A DNA stretch of 64,000 bases from Kudoa neothunni. Lineage: Eukaryota > Cnidaria. The notes under the pieces were generated by a model that was not told the origin of the DNA, ran no database searches, and saw only the letters and a list, made by a program, of their open reading frames with translations. Position numbers and translations under genes: made by a program. Every line of letters starts with the position of its first letter. Position 1 is the stretch's first letter. This document shows, in pieces, positions 36,590 through 47,825 of the stretch. Location of the stretch: contig OZ199839.1 of NCBI GenBank assembly GCA_964304625.1, positions 10,292,001-10,356,000 on the forward strand, written 5' to 3'.

Positions 36590-38181
36590 TTAATCATGTT
36601 TATATCCAGAGAATATATCCGCATCATTATCCAACGAATTAATTTTGAATTCGTTAGCAACCTTTCAATGTATTACAAAATAACATTTCAACAAGGAATT
36701 ACTTGTTGAAAGACAGTTACTAATTCCGTGGCAAACTCAGGATTAGCAGCAGCATTGAAGAAGTAATTACCAAAAAAGGGTTCTTTAATATTGCCTAAAA
36801 TTGTTTTATTGTTGGGAATTGGACCGAGTTTTTGTATTCCCATGGATTTTATATCGATAAAAGAGTTCATCCAGCTTAAACAAAAAATTAATGAACGATT
36901 AATAATCAAATAAAATTACTCAATTTTTGAATAACAATCGAGAAACCCGATAAACAAATCAGAAATATTTTTATCTTTATGCTCACTAAATCCAAAATAA
37001 TAAGAGACTAACAGATCAAGATTTTATACATTGTGTAAGAAGGAAAACAGTCAGTTGTGAAATGGAGAATATTTTTCACGTTGCATTCGTTAGGAAATTC
37101 GTTGATAATATTTGGTAGAATCTGTATTTGATTCAAATAGAAGACTACCAACAACAGTAAAGCTTCATCAGAAAAAAGTTGTTGATATTTTGAGAGTCTG
37201 GGATAGGTTTTCACCCATAATTTGGTAAATGTGAGCAACAGTCGAACCCTACTGTCGAGGAACATATTCAATTCTGCCCAATGTGTTAATAGAAATCTTT
37301 GCTGAGATCCAACATATAGAATAACGTTTAAATTGTGATAATTTTGATTGTAGATAGTAAATATTTGAGGGTTTTTGTTGTGTTGAGTGAAAGTGTAGCC
37401 GTTTGACCTGAACAGTTGTTTCAGATGGTCGATTTCGGTAATTATTTGTGATTTCGTTACTGAATCCATCTATGCAAATGTGGGAATTACAAAAAAGTCA
37501 CCTTTGCATAATTAAACACTTTTTTTATATTTTGCATAGAAGTGAGTGTACACACCTCCCCACTTAGATCAAAACCAGAAGCACAACCACCAGTGGCGTA
37601 TAGTTTTCCATCTATTATCAAATGGAATACATCAATCACTTAAAGATGGCACTGAAACAATAACAACCTGGATATATTTCTTTGTATTGATTTTCGAGTT
37701 TGCGAATGAATTGTGAGAACATTGCCCGTTCAAACGAAGATTTTTTTCTTCTGTTAATAATTTCGAGTATAAAAAGGGATCTTTTATCATTTAGACCGAG
37801 TAAAGGAAGTTCTTGATCCTTTTGATCGGTGCAACTGCTGAAGTGAACGGACTCTACCACATCTTTCTTCCAAATTTTCATTTTCTCGCTAACAACATCG
37901 GTGGCATTTTTCGATGTGGTTTTTTGAAGAAGACCACACTGCTCATCAGCAGTTTCAGTAGTTTTTCCAACTGTTGGAGTGATAACTACGGTCTCTGGAA
38001 CACAGTCTTTTCTTCGTGAATATTTTGGAGTTGATCTTGGCTTTATGTCAAGTGGAGATAGATGGGATGAAACATTCCGTGCTTTTTCTCTTTTTTGAAT
38101 TTCATCTATTAGTTGATAAGATTGAATAACATCATTGGAAGTCTCAAATGACTGTCTTGTTGTTGAAGTTGGTTGGTTCAT
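36590..38181 (-). CDS. TUTase/Cid1-type nucleotidyltransferase, catalytic residues altered
   Basis: Exons: 37668-38181, 37556-37638, 37030-37469, 36920-36985, 36703-36874 and 36590-36661; all phases close to 448 aa. About 130 N-terminal residues look disordered. The nucleotidyltransferase start GGCASGFDLSGE|MD matches the GS-x4-G-x-x-x-x-S-D-x-D loop with E in place of the first Asp. The central domain contains LDSRVRLLLTFTKLWVK and the PAP-associated part ISDLFIGFLDCYSKID and GNIKEPFFGN (family: IEDPFE-x-x-x-N). The third catalytic Asp strand reads LNVILYV, with no Asp. Active relatives add uridines or adenines to RNA 3' ends; this copy may be a pseudoenzyme or RNA-binding partner. Introns are 29-86 nt. 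The start is the only ATG with an upstream in-frame stop nearby. The exon 3/4 junction is the least certain. Confidence 0.72.
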
Positions 38182-39163
38182 GGTCTCTTAATCGATTTAT
38201 CGCAAAAAAAACAATTAAATTAAATTACGCTTCGAGTATGAAGGACTTTCAACAAATTCGTCCTTGAAACACAAAATAATTATCGAAAATAAGAATTAAT
38301 TTACATTTTTAAGTCCTGTCTTTTTTAAAATAGTCTCCCAAATTGAATAGTGTTTGGAAGAAAGATTAAGAAGCCGTTTTTGTGTTAGGTTAAAAGAACG
38401 ATTTAGGAAAACATGGAAATTAAGGGGAGAAGATTGGTAAGTCTTAAACCACATTTAAATTTTTCCACGTTCACGCTCGTTAAAACTCGAGATGGTCGAC
38501 CCGACACACTAACATAAACTACGTGCGGTTTCTATCTGCATTTTAACTTATATTAGAACGGTAGTGGAATTATTCCAACACATTATTTCCGATCTATGAA
38601 TTTTAATTCCATAGTTTTATTTTTACGAATGTTCGGTCATTGTGACCTCAATATAAGCTTAACAAATTATAAATGAATTATTTAATTTTCTGAATGAACT
38701 AAGTTCTGGAAATAAATATTTGAAATTCAGTCAACATGTGAATTTTTGTGAAAAATATCACATTTAAGTCACATTTTGATAGAATTAGTATTTTATCATT
38801 TTTTCTAAATTTCGGCTGGCACTGCCAGGACCATGCAAAGTCATTCGTGACCCCATTTTTTGTGAATGTTTGTTTTTACCTACTTAAACTTTTCATTTTA
38901 AATAATCTTAGATTAACGTGTATTGCTTAGAAATACAAAATTCAGATAAATTATAGTGTTCTACGGTTCAAACATTTTGTTTAATGTTACGTAGCATTGA
39001 TATATGTTATTTAAAAACTATTTGCTACTGTTGAATCTTTGAATCAAGTGTATTTAATTTGTAAGATAAGAAAAATGATCATTCCAATGTATATTTTCAC
39101 GACCAAACTGAGGAATATTGTAATTTGAAACTATTCTTGTTATGTGTTATAAACTGTTATAAA
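38182..39163. other. Intergenic, probably includes promoter of TUTase-like gene
   Basis: No ORF with recognisable features. The first few hundred bases should hold the 5' region of the minus-strand gene, but no TATA-like element stands out. Confidence 0.4.
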
Positions 39164-39715
39164 CAGGCTGCCGGGGTTTGAGTTTTTCCCTAAGATCTTG
39201 GGGTTTTTGAGGTCACCTTGGGTTCTTGATTTTTTTTCATTTTTCTTTAAAATCTTGGGTTTTTATTGAAAACCTATAAACATTGAATAATAACACAAAT
39301 TTTATTGTGTGCGACATTAATATTTATATTTTTAATAACGTACCCTACTCAGATTATTTTGTGCAGGGTTTCAACATTTACGATATTGAACGACAGCACA
39401 ATTGTTCAGTTTAAATTGTCACATATTATTAGAAAATTTAACGTTATTTCAAAATATATGCTGAACTATGAATGAATGAATGAATGAATTAATTAATTAA
39501 TTAATTCATTGTGAGCATATTGATCTATACTAGACATTAAGTTAGAATGAGTGCTCGCGCCAATAAATTGCAATAATACGACGATACATTTAAATTTAAT
39601 ATCTTTAGACGTATTTGAAGACTCGGAAGATGATTAAAAATTTTAATAGATATGATTATATTTTTTTGTTGTACAATTGACTAGGGTTTTTTCTAAAATC
39701 CCGCCGGCCGCCCTA
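39164..39715. mobile_element. Small non-autonomous DNA element (candidate)
   Basis: CAGGCTGCCGGGGTTTGAG with TTTTTCCC at the left pairs imperfectly with the right end, whose reverse complement is TAGGGCGGCCGGCGGGATTT then TAGAAAAAACCC. About 550 bp, no ORF, and much GC-richer at the ends than its surroundings. No target duplication was found, so hAT affiliation is only a guess. Confidence 0.4.
39469..39510. repeat. (GAAT/AATT)n microsatellite
   Basis: GAAT repeats turning into AATT repeats, about 40 bp, inside the small element above. Confidence 0.85.
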
Positions 39716-41482
39716 ATGCAAATAGACACTAACGAATAATACCATGAACTCATTTAATCGGATTATTAAGATTAACTATTCTAATGCTTATCGTTTTTCT
39801 CCAAGATCCATTGATAGAATTTATTTTAATTTTCACATTCAAATTTTAAAAAATAACCATACAAAAAACTGGGGTTATTTTCATTCTACATTTTTCTTAA
39901 TGGTATATCATTTATTTGATAGAAAACCAAATATTTCATTAGTTATTTAAATGAAAATTCTAGATTTTACGAGAGAATTAAAATCGATAGGATGTGTAAC
40001 ACACTTCAAGTTCGTTAAGGTGTGAAATGACATTTAAAAAATAAGATTATAATTTCAATGTTTATTTATTCCAAAAATTTTGCATTATAAGATTCCTTTA
40101 TTTCATTAAAGTGAAAATTGAGTTTTTAAATTAAATAATATATTTATTAAGTAATTAATAAAAAAATAATCATAGTGATGCAATATAAACCATTAGGAAT
40201 GAGAGAGTTCATAGGAACAGATACGAACAAAATTTATTCTTAAAATTAAATAGAATTTTTGATAATCAATTTTTTATTATATTTTCAAACAGTTGGTTGA
40301 CTCAAAAAGTAATTGTTAAAAACTAAAATAATCGCGCGCAGCATTTTCGTATTCGATACTTTTTGAACACATCTTAACAAAATCAACTTTGTGATGCGAT
40401 TCAAGAAACTTTCTTCAACAGTTGTTTATCATCTGATTTGTATTTAAAGTGAAATTTTTTATTGGCTACTTTTGGGAATTTTCATATGCCGACATCACGC
40501 GCATGTGAGAACGCAAATAATAATGTTTTTATTATTAAATCGCGTTAATTCAATAAAATTAAAACTATTTCTAACGAAAAATTTAAAAGTAAATAATATC
40601 TAAAAAAAACTAATAGATTGTAGTTAGATTAAAAAATAACTAATAGAATATTTTCCAGCGTGGGCATTATGGATTTACAGCAATGGATAGGTCATACGTA
40701 ATCCCCTCGAGGGACGGGGGAAATGTTATGTATTACCGGTCTCGGCCGGATAATACGTATTACATACATTATCGCGCAAACTATTAAAATAATAAATTAA
40801 CTATAGCTTAATAATAATTACCGAAAAAACAATTATTTTTTAAAAAATACGATTTAATTTTAATAAACATCCGAAATAGGGGACAGATATTAATTCCCAC
40901 ATCTGAGTCGTGATGTTTAAAATAGTTGTCGAACACTTCAAAATGAAATGAGACCGCCTTTGAAAGGTTCAACCTTTTATTAATAAAATCATCTTCCGTA
41001 TCTGAATCTTTGGGGAAGGACTGTCATTGCGCCATTGTTTACTACCACGAATTATGGTGGATACCACTATAAACCACACCTAACTATATATATTTATAGC
41101 ATGAGCCAGTGTTTATCCTTCATTTTTAAATAAATAACAGCCACATTGATGGTAACTGTATAAACTTATTAATTGTTTAAATTGGGCAGAGAAAAAAAAG
41201 AGAACGCTTAATTTAATCACGCGGCTAATGCATAAGGGTACGTACGATCGATCCTCACGTGACTTTTTATTTTTCGTTTATTCATAGTGACTGTGCTTAA
41301 AAATTATTTAATGCATGTGATTCTAACGTAATATAATTTTTTAAATCATATTAAATACGTGCGAACCTATTAATATGTAAAATAAGTAATGTACGTACGA
41401 GTGGTGCTACATACTACCGGTCCATTATTGTGGATGGTGCGACGACGAGCGCCTACGCAGGGGGTAGTGGCGCATATGTGAA
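39716..41482. other. Intergenic, CAF-1 upstream region
   Basis: Mostly AT-rich. Two GC-rich islets stand out: 40700-40760 (CCCCTCGAGGGACGGGGGAA and TACCGGTCTCGGCCGG) and 41395-41480 just before the CAF-1 start. The second is a candidate promoter by position only. Confidence 0.4.
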
Positions 41483-43628
41483 ATGTCGCAGCAGTTTTCT
41501 GATTCTCAAAACAAATCACTAAATTCCAACAAAAAATCCACCAAAAACATACATGCAACTAGTATTTTTGGGACTTGATGGAAATAATGTTGAGAAAGTT
41601 TCTAACGAAAACATTGATTCCAATTACTCTTATTATGGTCACCAGGCAGAATCTATTAAACTTCCTCAACCAATTACCGGATCAGTTGGACCAACCAATA
41701 AGATCGATGTCTGTGTTGCATCCCATTCAATTCACTCGTCCTAGTGGAGGTAGTGATATTGGTTGTGGCAGTGGCGACACTCAACAAGTCAAACAGAAAA
41801 AGAAAGCCATCAAGAGAAAACAAGTAGACGCCTGTACTCAGAGAAGAATAACGATTCCAAAAATAAAACTAACAACTCATCTGACGACAATTTGAATATG
41901 TTGTTGTCATTAGATGTTTCGTTGCCTGTGCTGGCAGACGATAAACTTCGAAAACAGTTGAAAAAAGTTATAAAGAAAAAAGCAAATGATTTGATCAAAA
42001 AAGGAAATCTAGCTGAAGCTTCATCTCTGTTGAAAAAGTTGGACGAAATCGAGATATTTGAAAAAGAAAGCAAAAATAAAACTGCCGTAAAGGTCACCAC
42101 GCCTGTCACTGAAACTACCACCAGTATCAGTACCACTACCGTAGCATCGAATTCTTCCAAGAAGCGTCTTCAATATTGGTATGGGTTTTGTAGCTCGAAA
42201 AAACCCGACCCAGTCAATGTACAATGTTTAATATGGCTGTATTAATGTGACGATTATTGTTTATTCTAGCAAAATATGGTTGATAATCACAAATCTCGAT
42301 TTATCCCTTTCAGACTACAATCAGATTCGTATTTAGGAAAATTGGATGTGTCTTATGAGAATTTTGATGTTGATAATTTTGAGTGTGCTCTTAAATCGAA
42401 TAATTCTACAAATATCTCTTTTAATATTTGGTCGACGTTGACAAACGATGCCAAGAAATACCGAACATATAATCTAAAAAGTGTACTAGCACAACCTCAT
42501 TACATGGTTCATTTCCAATGGAAACCTTTGACCAGTGAAAATGTGATGAGTTTTAAACTCTTCCAACTATTTGACAATATTCGACCACCGTATTTTGGTA
42601 CATTGTCCAACGAACAAAAAGCTATCACTATACCAACGAACAATCCTTTTTATACTCATAATGTTTGTTTTTTCGTTTGGCCTTGAATCATTTCCATAAA
42701 TTACATTTAGCATATCAACTACAATGTTGACAGTGATGCGGAGTGGTACGAAGAGGAACCTGGTGAGGATCTTAGCAAAGTAAAAACTACAGAATTAATG
42801 TATTATTCTATCTAATTGGTAAATTATCTAGAGCGATGGTGATGAAGAGTTGGAACACACAGTCGTAGAGGAAGATGATCTTGAAGGTTTCCTAGTTCCT
42901 CATGGCTATTTGTCTGATGACGAGAGAGATTCACGTAAAACAGAAAAAGCCAACGTATGTTGATAACGCATTTTGCGTTGCACTTTTCTACACTTTGTTT
43001 CAATCTAGAAAACGAATCCCAACCAAACAGAGGATCGCCAAAATAATGCTAACAACAACAAAAACAATAGTGAGCCCAAAAGAAAAGTCGTGTCCGCTTC
43101 AAGACCAGTCATTTTCGGTATTACCTACCTTGAAGATGGCACTCAAGCTGCGGAAAATTTCGCTTACTTTATTAAAGCTGAAAATATTGGTGGTGCCATT
43201 TTGAAATATTCGCCTGCCACACTAAAAAATCTAAAAAATTCTCTTGCACCTCATTCGAATGAAGCAGGATCCATTGCAAAAATGTACAAGCCCCAAAATA
43301 AATCCACTAATTCTCAATTGCAATCGCAATCGCAAGTATCAAAGAAGAAATTAATCGATCCTTTTGAAAGTATTTGTAGTATATTGTTGTTTGTTGGAAA
43401 TTAATTATTGTTGTTGAAGTTGATAAGCATATCTGTGAATTTTTTGTCAAGTTTCATCGAGTGAGAAATTTGAACACGTTTACCAACGATTTTCATCAAC
43501 ATTGGACCGATTGCTTTCCCGACGAGCCAAGATTGTCAAAAAAACTTATTCAAGATAGACTTAAGATTCTCACTATCAAATCCAACACTGTGTACACACT
43601 TAAAGACCCTCTATTATTCCAACCTTAG
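41483..43628 (+). CDS. CHAF1A: Chromatin assembly factor 1 large subunit (CAF-1 p150)
   Basis: Exons: 41483-41561, 41599-41737, 41789-42218, 42270-42662, 42711-42779, 42832-42954, 43009-43369 and 43420-43628; they give 600 aa in one frame. CAF-1 loads H3-H4 onto newly replicated DNA in the nucleus. Recognition rests on the p150 acidic/ED block: LFDNIRPPYFGT (about aa 320), YNVDSDAEWYEEEPGEDLS (about 350), and DDLEGFLVPHGYLSDDE (about 395). The C-terminal end, with a LSKKLIQDRLKILTIK helix, resembles the winged-helix part. The N-terminal region holds a Lys-rich stretch (about 100-140), much shorter than the KER region of vertebrate p150, and overall the protein is shorter than the vertebrate one. 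The exon 2/3 junction is the least certain. Introns are 37-54 nt. Confidence 0.85.
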
Positions 43629-43920
43629 TATAATCCACGCATTTCCAATCAGTGTAGTGATGTGTACTATTTTTTACGTTTTCAATATGCGGTGTTTGTA
43701 TTATGCTTGCTTCTGCAATCAAATATGTTAAATTTTGATTAAATTCTTCAATAATAATCGCGTGATGTCGATATATTTTTACGCGTTTTAATGTCTCACG
43801 AATCTTCTGTTTCCGGCAATACAATTTATAATGATGTGTGATGGGAACTGCTTTGGAATGTTTGGTTTTGAATAGAATAGGGGATACGTAGTTTAAGTTG
43901 ATGGAGATGTTGATGTATTA
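43600..43920 (-). CDS. Unidentified open frame, convergent with CAF-1
   Basis: About 105 codons are open on the minus strand without an ATG near the 5' end, so if real it is an internal or last exon. It contains a basic stretch (LYCRKQKIRETLKRVKIYRH) and ends at 43600, overlapping the CAF-1 stop by 29 bp. No family recognised. It may be chance, since an upstream exon was not found. Confidence 0.25.
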
Positions 43921-44771
43921 GAAATTTTTTCAAACGTCATTTATAATGAGTAAAATTTAAAAAGTCAGAAAATACGTAAATAACAATATTTACATATTTT
44001 CTCAGTTCTTATAGGTTTATTATTCCATCGCTTGAAGGTGAAATGCACTCTGCTATCTTTAATCCGTGCGAAACGATCAATAATTTTCTTTTTAGTTTCC
44101 GGATGGTTGTTTAGGAGATTTTTCTTCATTGAAAATGGCGTAGGTGAATTTGACCGTTAGAGTTCATAGTGTCCCTTAGATAAGTAAGTTTTCGTTCGCT
44201 CAAATGTGGAAAAGCAGAATTCTGCTTCGGATGTAGTCATGGAAACAGTCAAGAGAAATTTCTTTCAGCTTCATAATTTCATTAGGAAAATCATATAAAA
44301 TGATAATTAAAATCTGATTACAGATATGTGCTCAGCTAATTTTTACCTAAAAGGATTTTATTTTTATACGAAAATTTCTATGATGAATATGTACACTTTG
44401 CAACCGCTCATTTTCCACTTAAATATTATTTTATACCAATTTTGTTTATATTCTATTTTAGAATTTAAGTATTATTTTTATTTCTAATGTCAGAAAATGT
44501 TTGCTTCGATACAAATAAAATGATATTCACGCTACACTTTTGATAAATGCGCGCTGACGAGACAGACTATGATTGACTGCTTCTGGTATTGACACAGAAT
44601 GTTTCAACTTGAGTTGAATCAAATTTTACCGCTACTGGTATCTTTATCGGTATAAAGTAATGTAATTATTCAATATTGAATTTTAAAAGTTTTATAAGTT
44701 AGGCTTTGAGCGCGATATGCTAAAAAACAATATTATCGAGTAAACAACAACGAAATATCTTATTTTAAGAA

Positions 44772-44984
44772 TTATATTGTCCATATATTCGAATTTTTCA
44801 TTTTATTTTGTCTTCTTTTTCGCTTCTTTGGAAGCTCGATATCAGTAACTCTACTTAGTTTCGGCCTCCCTATGGCTTTTATTTTAGAAGAGAGAGGAAA
44901 ATCTAAACCAAGATAATATGTGTTAATTGTTAATATTCTACTTTTGATTTTTTCAGGTATTGATTGCTCGGATTGCATTGAATT
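44772..44984 (-). mobile_element. MULE transposase C-terminal fragment
   Basis: The minus-strand reading contains KIKAIGRPKLSRVTDIEL then PKKRKRRQNK, like the GRP-x-G-x-x-x-T-x-x-x-x-x-RKR tail of the MULE at 8.9 kb. Only this tail survives and no ends were found. Confidence 0.4.
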
Positions 44985-44989
44985 ACATT

Positions 44990-45780
44990 GAAAAATTGTA
45001 TCTAATTTTGTTAATTTGAGAAATTACGGAATACGATACGATTTATTTCATCTGTTGTAAATTCTGGTTCATCGGTTAATAAGAGAAATTACGATTAATG
45101 CCATATCGATTAATTTACTCGACAGCCCAATTTTAGAGTCAACGTAACTAACTATGTTTACCGAATCTTTATTGTTTCAATCATAATTCACTAAAGTACT
45201 CATTGTTTGTGTACTAAATTTCACCTACTTAATTTTATCCCAGTAGCCGGCTTTTTTATCGTTATTTTTAATAATACTATCTATCTATTTAAAAGCATCT
45301 ATACACATGTCGTAGAAGTTACCGCAAAATTCAGCTGACGCAGCTGCTAATTTATTTGTGTATGTTGAATATAATTTGAGTCATTAAGAGAAACTTTTAA
45401 TCGAATACTTTGTTTTAATTGTTACGATCGGCTTTTCCGATTTCACGTATTATTTGCAATTGTAAATGTACTTCAAAATTCAGAAACATATCGTCGAGTC
45501 CATCGAACGAACATTTCGACTACATTAAACGCTCATTTCTGGAAAGTACGTACACATGGGAGGTTGGATGATAGATATTGGGGATAATTACGTGTTGATA
45601 TTTGAATTATATGAATAATCCTTTGAACTTTTAAGTTTTTCCAATTGTGACAAAGTTATATTTGCCACAAACAGAGAAAGAAATTTATTATTGCCACTGT
45701 ATGTTTCATTTAACATTGAATGAGATTTTAAAAGATTTTAAACAATTCTTTTTTCTCTCAATTGTAATGGATTTTAAAAT
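44990..45780. other. Intergenic, nothing recognised
   Basis: AT-rich; no ORF or terminal motif that I can support. Confidence 0.4.
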
Positions 45781-45785
45781 ATGAA

Positions 45786-47820
45786 AAAACTAGCGCAAAA
45801 GCCTCGCTTCGTGAAGGCTTCCTTGCCCAACCAAGTAGGCTAACACCTGACGCAGACTAAAGCCGTTTCGATTTTGAAGTAAATATTGATAATGCCCAGT
45901 TTTGCCTAGTACAATGTGATGGAAAATATTAACTTTTAATTTTATTATTGAATGGAGAAATTTTATGGAAGGGTCTATCTAATTAGCACTTTAAATACTT
46001 TAAACATTGTAAATTTTATTTTTCTATTTTTATCTATTCATTTTAAAGCTTGTCATTATTTTTGCAATGTGTTAATTTAGATAAACTAAATTATGCTCGC
46101 ACTTTCCATTCAAATATAAATATAACTAGAGGTGTGGAGAGAAATTAATGAGTAATTTTAAGTTTATTTTACAAATTAGTGACAAAAACTATGATGACCT
46201 TAATTTTAAGAGCAATTTAATTAACGATTAAAGTTCAGTTGTTTATGAAACAAAATCATTAAGTAACTTAATAGGACTTTCAGTTATTTTCAAAATCTTA
46301 CGATAAAAATTAATCCTTCTAGTTATAAAATTTATTATTAGTCTACAAACGACAAAAAGAAGAAAATCGTCCTAATATGCGTCAGAAATATAAATATTAA
46401 TTGTTACTCCTTTTTTCGCAATTTAATAATGATGCCAGTGATATTTTGAAAAGCTGTGAGTGGTAACTTACGTATTCACTATTCAAACATAATTTCCTGA
46501 TTTTTAAATAAATGTAACTTTTTTTTACAAAAATACCTACTGGTTCAAAAGTATATAAATTTAATTAACAAAATAAGATTAAATCTAAACTGTAAAGGTG
46601 TTTTGTAGTTGAAAAATTACAGCAATGCTCAAACATCAACTGGTTTTCTCGAAGGAGTGCACCTTTTTAAAATAACGTACTGTTTGAGTGCCCTAAAAAA
46701 ATTTCTTCGTATTGAACTATTCGTAGATTAACGAAAACTTTGTGAAAATATCGGTTAGATCGAATAGACCAATAATTTCTTATTAACTTACATGGCACGT
46801 ATTGAGAGGGGATTGTATTTTGTGTAAAAGTAATCGTGAATATAAATTCTTAAACTACGTATAGAAAGCGATGTCGCGTATTTTCATGCAGCTTTCATAT
46901 CAAAATGAATTAATGTGAGCCTAAAGAAAACAGTATATTGATTTGAATATTAATCTTATGGTTTTGGGATAGGGAATAATTAGGTAACTATGAACTTAAA
47001 CATTATTTAAAAAATTGTCTCATCAAATATAGAAACTTATCGAATTAGTTATGTCAGCCGATTTGCAAGAAAGTTTAGGAAAACCAAATAATGAGTAAGT
47101 ACTTATCGAAAAGACGAATATAGTTTCAATCTCAATCGACATATTTGATAAAAAGAAATATTCACATCTCAGAAATTCCAGTGGAGTATAATTTTCATTT
47201 AAGAAGTTAACATACAGGTATAATTATTTGAAAACTCTACTCATTTCTTACATAGTTTTTAGGATACGTATAGAGACTCAAATTATGTGTTTTATTTAAA
47301 ATGATCATAATCTACTTTGCTTAACTATATTCATAACGCTCGAAAAGAGAAAACACATACCAAATAACATGTTTATGCTTCATAATTTAAGGGAAATGCG
47401 ACGACTCTTGTAAATGTGACGTTAATAGTTCTACTTGTCTTAAAAGTACTCCGAACAGGCATATGTAAAATTTTTAGAACATTCTAAATCATAATTAGGA
47501 GACTTTCTATATAATGAGTAAAAATTCATTTTAATTGTCTATGAACCAGAAGTAAACAAATATCAATATTATGCAGATGCTTTTTAATCTGCTATTTGTG
47601 AAGTCAATCAGAAAATTCCTTACTCCGGACTGTGTTATTGACTATATTTATACTTCTAAGTAAATTATCGATTTTTATTAATGGTTTCATCTATTCAAAT
47701 ACAAACTTACAGCTATATTTAAAGAAAGTTTCTCCGTGGCATATGCGTACTGCTGCAAACTGACACACACACTGGCAAACAAGAACTTTATTATGTATAC
47801 AGATATAGAAGATATAGATG
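45786..47820 (+). repeat. Unclassified repeat family, long copy
   Basis: The left end AACTAGCGCAAAAGCCTCGC is matched by the left end of the copy at 52.45 kb. The right end (ATGCGTACTGCTGCAAACTG, then ACACACACACTGG and TTTAT-x-ATATAGA) is matched by the right ends there and at 11.65 kb. About 2.03 kb, no ORF. It looks like a non-autonomous element of a class that I cannot name. Confidence 0.5.
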
Positions 47821-47825
47821 CTACA

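Noticed and set aside
37461-37556. Reading the GEVCTL continuation of TUTase exon 2 as the catalytic loop
   Set aside because: A GTGTGT donor and CATAG acceptor fit in phase 0 and give GEMD, closer to the family loop.
40690-40760. GC-rich CCCCTCGAGGGACGGGG stretch as an end of the 11.9-kb hAT family
   Set aside because: The similarity covers only about 15 bp and no partner end or duplication was found.
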